Shown here: positions 59,508 through 64,000 of the stretch, piece after piece
How the letters are laid out: the number at the start of each line of letters is the position of its first letter
Position numbering within the stretch: the first letter of the stretch is position 1
DNA from: Lutjanus erythropterus
Lineage: Eukaryota; Chordata; Actinopteri; Lutjaniformes; Lutjanidae
Direction: 5' to 3'
NCBI GenBank assembly: GCA_020091685.1
Contig: CM034594.1
Span: 38,505,267 to 38,569,266, forward strand
Length of the DNA: 64,000 nucleotides
Notes under the pieces: model-generated
Seen by the model: only the letters and a program-made list of their open reading frames with translations
Told to the model about the DNA's origin: nothing
The model's database searches: none
Made by a program: the position numbers and the translations under genes

Positions 59508-60124
59508 CCATACAGATGTTATATTGAGGTTCATAGCAGTTGAGTAAGTTTTACTCCAAAAAGGGAGGTGACTGGAAAGGAAAATAGAAAATAAATCTAA
59601 AAAAAATTATATTTTAGTAAAATATTTTCCTTGGTGACCAGGTAACCAAGTTTTGATTTGAGAAGTGTTGTAGATCCACAAATAGCCAGTCAGTAAGATC
59701 ATACAGAATGAATGAAGATTATGATATTTTTACTTAAACAGGTATCTTGTTTTATAATGAACTATTCTGAACTAATCACTGATTTGGAACAAACATTGAG
59801 AACCCTACATGTGGCAATTAAATCAATATACTCTATAGAAGGTCGACCTATTTTAACCACCACATTCTTACCTTTAATATTTATGTGTGCAGTGGTTAAA
59901 AGTAACTCAAGTGCTGCACTTAAGAACAGTTTTGGGGAACTCCAGTCGCTACTCAAATTCTAATGTTTTTTAACAGGTTTAGATGAGAAACAGAACATAA
60001 TATAGTTGATATATAAATAGTTGAAATGAGTCACACCTTTACCAGCTGCACTATTAAAGTGATGCCATGATCCAATAATATGCAGAATGGCCCATATTTT
60101 AATTAGGGCATTCTGGATAATGAA

Positions 60125-60275
60125 TACATTTACTTTAGTACTTAAAGTACATTTTATTGCAAGTACTTTTGTAATTTTACATAAGTACAAAATTGAATGC
60201 ACAACTTTTACTTTTAACAAAGTATTTTTACTCTGTAGTATTGGTACTTTGGTACCTCTTCCACCACTATCTGTT
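60125..60275 (-). mobile_element. Interspersed repeat of the 'GTACTTGTACTTTTA' family
   Basis: TTTACTTTAGTACTTAAAGT and TGGTACCTCTTCCACCACTA, the mirrored end of the family. Confidence 0.6.
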
Positions 60276-61287
60276 GACACATTTGAGTGGAGAGTCATAT
60301 TAAGACTCTCCACTCAAAGACTAAGACTATTCCAGATCTGTTGGTGGCAGTGGTCTCTAAACAGTGACGTTGTACCTGAGCTTCCTGATGTCACACTATA
60401 CATACAGACAGATCATCTGTGCCAACCATGTCCAGTAATCCACAGCAGACAGAGTGAAACTGAGGCAGCAGGCAGGGATTATTGAGTTACACCTCCCTCC
60501 TCCTTCCATTAAGATAGCACAGTCCAAACTCTCTGAAGAGCCCGTCCCCCCTGTCCCCTCCCACCACCACAACAACACTGGATAGTCCCAGAGCACAAGT
60601 CCGCAACCAACATGCACGCAGAGGTCATGTCCTGGTCGCACAGTGAGGCAACAAGAGCTGCAAAATCAGCTTTAAAATGCACAAAGGGAAGTTTAGAGGT
60701 TAACTGAAGTATTAACTGTGAATCGATCAGCGTGAAGGTGTTTTTGACAGTCGGGTCAGATCACGTAGTCAAAGCCATATTTCGGACATACCTATGAAAC
60801 TGTCTGTTCTTCATCGTAATCAGTTGTGCAACATTTATAAGTTGCATTCATTTTATTTATTGGACTATACTGGATCATTTTGAATAGTCTGTGATAAAGA
60901 TGATGGTTAGATTTGTTTGTGTTTACGTGTGACAAAGTACCCAAATGAAGTTGAAATAAAAGATTTCGCTGTTAAATGTTTTACAACACATTTTATTTTT
61001 TACCATGTTTCAAATAAAGGGACATAATTATGTTTGTTTCACACTGAGAACATTAATAAACATGACAATGAAAAATGAAATCCTGTTTTACTACTTGAAA
61101 AAAAGGTCAGTTACACAGAGTATATTTAAAATAATTAAGGGTGGACATTCAAAACAATATTAAGGCAAGATGAGATAAAAGCCCTGCAGAACAGCACTCG
61201 CATTCAGGCTATAATAACATAGTTGTATAGAATAATAACACACTGCTTTGGTTAATTTGCAAGAGTTAAAAATTGTTTCATCACATA

Positions 61288-61293
61288 TTTATT
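61288..61293 (-). other. sarm1: Candidate sarm1 polyadenylation signal
   Basis: AATAAA on the minus strand about 1.0 kb past the sarm1 stop codon. Another lies near 60990. Which is used cannot be told from sequence. Confidence 0.3.
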
Positions 61294-62310
61294 TCAGCAT
61301 CATCAAAGCTGTGTTTTGTGTTTTTTAAAGTGATTTTTGTTTTACACAAGAGTAGAAGGGCTTTGCCGTTTTTCGGTCTCGGTGTGTCATATTGCTGGAT
61401 TTGTTTTTGTTTTTACGTGACTGCTTTTATGATAGAGGAGGAAAATACACCGAGGGAAAGAGGATGAAAAGCGGACAGTTAAATTTCCTATCAGACTAAA
61501 CGGTGTGTGAATGAAACCTCAAGTCAGTTATTAAATGATAGTGCACAGGAGTCGACATTACACTTATGAGTCCTGTAAGTTGATGTACGTCAGTTCATAG
61601 TTTTATCCACTTTTACAGAAGGAAGGACGTATTTAATACTACATGGGTATTTGTCATTATCTGTGTACTCCTTAAACCTGTATTTGGTCATATTAGGAGT
61701 GCAGTCATACAGCATGTAGCTCATTGACTTCTGTACAGTATGTTGTGCCTCCTGCTTAGATCATGTCCACAATCACTGCATCTGCCTGGAACGCTTTCTT
61801 TTCTATCACAACACGGACATAAAAACACAGTAAAATCAAGAGATCTGCTTTTCTTCTTTGAATGTACAGTATGAGTTAAACAAAAAATGATTGCATATAA
61901 TTTTTATGAAGACTGGCGTGTTAGTGGAGGCTTCAGAGATCATTATTGATGATTTTGCTGGATGCCAGTGTCGGCTGATCTATCACAGTTATTTTCCTGA
62001 GAGACAGAAGGCGTATACTGCACCTGATTACACATATACAGCAGTGGCAGGGTACTATCATTAAAGGCTTACAGTTAATTATATACAGTCTGAAATCTCT
62101 TTTTCTAATTTCACTCATTGTTTGCAGTATGGTAGATCTATTTATATTAGGTCTTTCTGTGAGCAATATAATCAAATTCACTTACATGCGTTTGTCATGG
62201 CAGAGCGGGGGAAGCTGCCGGCCGGTTCAGTGGAATTTGGCATTGTTCAAAGTTACTATAGCTGAGATCAAACTCTGTTTATCTTGTTGTTTGTTTGGTT
62301 TTTTTTTGTC

Positions 62311-64000
62311 TCATTCTTTCTTTTTCTGCCCTTTGGCGGCACCTGGGCCGTCGATCAGGTCTTCCTGTCCCTTCAGAAAGCGTAGGATCTTCTCGATCGT
62401 GGCCTCCTGATATTCATGAGACCATCTATGTCGAGAAAAGACAACAGGGATTTGATGATTAAAAGCAAATCAGTTGTCTCTAATGGATATTTTACAGACA
62501 TGCTAAACACCTACAACACAAAGACAACAAAGAGTTAACCCATGGATTCATAAATTATTCATTAAAGAAATAAAAGAGGCTTTAAAAGATATGTCAGCAT
62601 GAAAAGAGACTCTTAAATTAGCTGTTAAAAACATGTTGAGAAATGAAAGATTTCTGTATGAACACCACACAGCCATGTGGTGAACGGTATGAATATTTTC
62701 TGACCCAGTTACACAGTTGTACTAACCACATGTTTGTTTTACAGTAATATCTTTGGTTTATTTGAGTTTTCAGTGACTCACTTGATGCCGTTGAAGTTGA
62801 GAATCGCTCTCATGTCCTCTGGTAGAGACATGGGGTCGGGCCACAGGAAGTTATCTGTGACAGGAACTATGTTCTTCTTACCAGCCAAGGCTGTGACTAT
62901 CTCCTGCAAAAGCAATGACAATATCTTTTAGAGGTGTTACAGTATACTTTCTTCCTTCTCAATACTGATTCTGATGCCTGAACAGTCACTGATACCCCAT
63001 CTAGCATTTTAGGCTGCATCTGAGGCATTTTCCAATACAGAACAACCCCCATATCTTTGAGTCTATGAAATTGTCCAGACACACAGGCAAAAGCACAAAT
63101 GACTGGAGTCATCTGCAAGTAAAGAAATCATCTGACATGATGTTTTAGTTACAATATGAATAATGTGACATAGCTCAGACAGGGAATATGAATACAACAG
63201 GAATGATAAGACTGCACTCATAATTCTCAGGAGCTCTGCAGAAGACAAAGGTAAGTCACATTTTCTAATCCTGCTGCAAGGAATCACACATTAACATTCA
63301 TAAAGGATTACATCAAATTACATAACGCAGTATATAATCTAGAGCAGAGATCCAATAGAGACATTTAGCCAACTTATAGCATTGCAGGCCATGTTTACCA
63401 GACAAAATTTCAATTTCCTGACACCTGGCAAATTCATGTCTCAGGAATAATGTACAGTAAATGGGACATTATTGCGAAATAAACCCCGACAGGATGATGC
63501 ACGATAAGGGTCAGCCTCAACTAACCAGTCTTGAATCCCGAAGGTGTTTATTTAGCAATAAGGACCCACTCACTCTACATTATCCCGTTTATTACACACC
63601 TGCTCACTAAAACGTCAATAAGGTGACACAAAGTATTGATTTAAAAACAATTTTCTTGCTTCAGTCAAGTCCTTCAGAGTCTATGATCAGTACTACATCC
63701 ACAGCAACAGTCTGTTATTCATTGCAGTGGACAGCAGCCTGCTCTTCAAAAATAACAGACCATAAAATGTTGTAATGGACCAATCAAGTATCTAACAACA
63801 CCATGTAATAATTACGTTTAATTTATTGCGTTTTGATGTATCGTAGTCATGAAATGATACCTGCAGGGTCTTAAAGTGACTTGATATCTCCCTGATGTCT
63901 TGATAAGGGCTTATGATGCATTGGAGTGAAAGTATTATGCAAAATTAGGTATAATGATTCCTTCACATGCAGCGAATGGAAAACTTCTGACCTTATGCAC
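62311..64000 (-). CDS. sarm1: SARM1 NAD+ hydrolase, C-terminal TIR exons (partial)
   Basis: SARM1 cleaves NAD+ through its TIR domain and drives axon degeneration. Three exons read on the minus strand. The edge exon, 64000-63992, shows only VHK before a GTCAGA donor. The exon at 62903-62782 encodes [15 protein letters not shown], then [20 protein letters not shown]. The last exon, 62425-62311, joins in phase to give [20 protein letters not shown] and ends in a short basic tail (KGQKKKE) and TGA. Human SARM1 as I recall it reads [42 protein letters not shown], so identity is clear. By counting back from the human 724-residue end, the first E of the middle exon corresponds to catalytic E642. 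The tail is shorter than the human Ser-rich end. The rest of the gene (ARM repeats, SAM domains, most of TIR) lies beyond the right edge. The VHK assignment rests on nine bases. Confidence 0.9.
62904..63991 (-). other. sarm1: sarm1 intron
   Basis: About 1.1 kb between the VHK exon end and the acceptor before the EIVTAL exon. No repeat or exon recognised inside. Confidence 0.6.

Larger units (their letters stand above)
58547..62310. other. 3' UTRs and intergenic region between slc46a1 and sarm1
   Basis: The genes converge here. It holds the slc46a1 3' UTR, a repeat-family fragment at 60125-60275 and the sarm1 3' UTR. No additional gene is supported. Confidence 0.6.

Noticed and set aside
60396..60641. 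Trp/Gly-rich minus-strand frame between slc46a1 and sarm1
   Set aside because: No homology, no exon signals, and it lies in the convergent 3' region.

Overview
This is vertebrate nuclear DNA, almost certainly from a ray-finned (probably percomorph) fish. Genes are split into short exons with GT-AG introns. Long AT-rich non-coding stretches are full of microsatellites, tRNA-derived SINEs, LINE remnants and foldback elements of types common in teleosts. There is no operon structure, CRISPR array or prokaryotic feature. All exon boundaries below were read by eye from splice sites, reading phase and protein similarity recalled from memory.

Four genes are supported, in the order foxn1 (-), slc13a2 (-), slc46a1 (+), sarm1 (-). 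This matches, in mirror image, the human 17q11.2 block SARM1-SLC46A1-SLC13A2-FOXN1, including relative orientations. (1) 676-2873, minus: the N-terminal half of foxn1, the thymic-epithelium forkhead factor, running off the left edge inside the forkhead domain. (2) 28894-46583, minus: a complete 13-coding-exon slc13a2 (sodium/dicarboxylate cotransporter, 607 aa), every exon phase closing. (3) 52125-58546, plus: a complete 6-coding-exon slc46a1 (proton-coupled folate transporter, 491 aa). (4) 62311-64000, minus: the last three exons of sarm1 (TIR NADase), running off the right edge.

Between foxn1 and slc13a2 (2.9-28.9 kb) I see no confirmed gene. The stretch holds a diverged tandem duplication (15.4-17.1 kb), a 5'-truncated LINE with an (ATTG)n tail (22.7-23.6 kb), foldback elements and two exon-like segments. 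One of these, at 25252-25292 on the minus strand, would splice in phase onto foxn1 as a remote 5' coding exon. slc13a2 introns are loaded with foldback elements whose ends read TTAAAGGG, and intron 1 carries an antisense L2-type LINE. slc13a2 and slc46a1 are head to head across 5.5 kb holding three more copies of one such element, one interrupted by a SINE. slc46a1 and sarm1 are tail to tail.

The genes do not form a pathway. Two are plasma-membrane solute carriers (dicarboxylates, folate), one is a transcription factor and one an axon-degeneration enzyme. They are linked by ancient synteny. I found no new biological system. The more notable points are the possible remote foxn1 exon, the extra intron in slc46a1, the catalytic glutamate of sarm1 lying exactly at a splice junction, the clustered TTAA foldback elements and a perfect palindromic X-box in slc13a2 intron 1.
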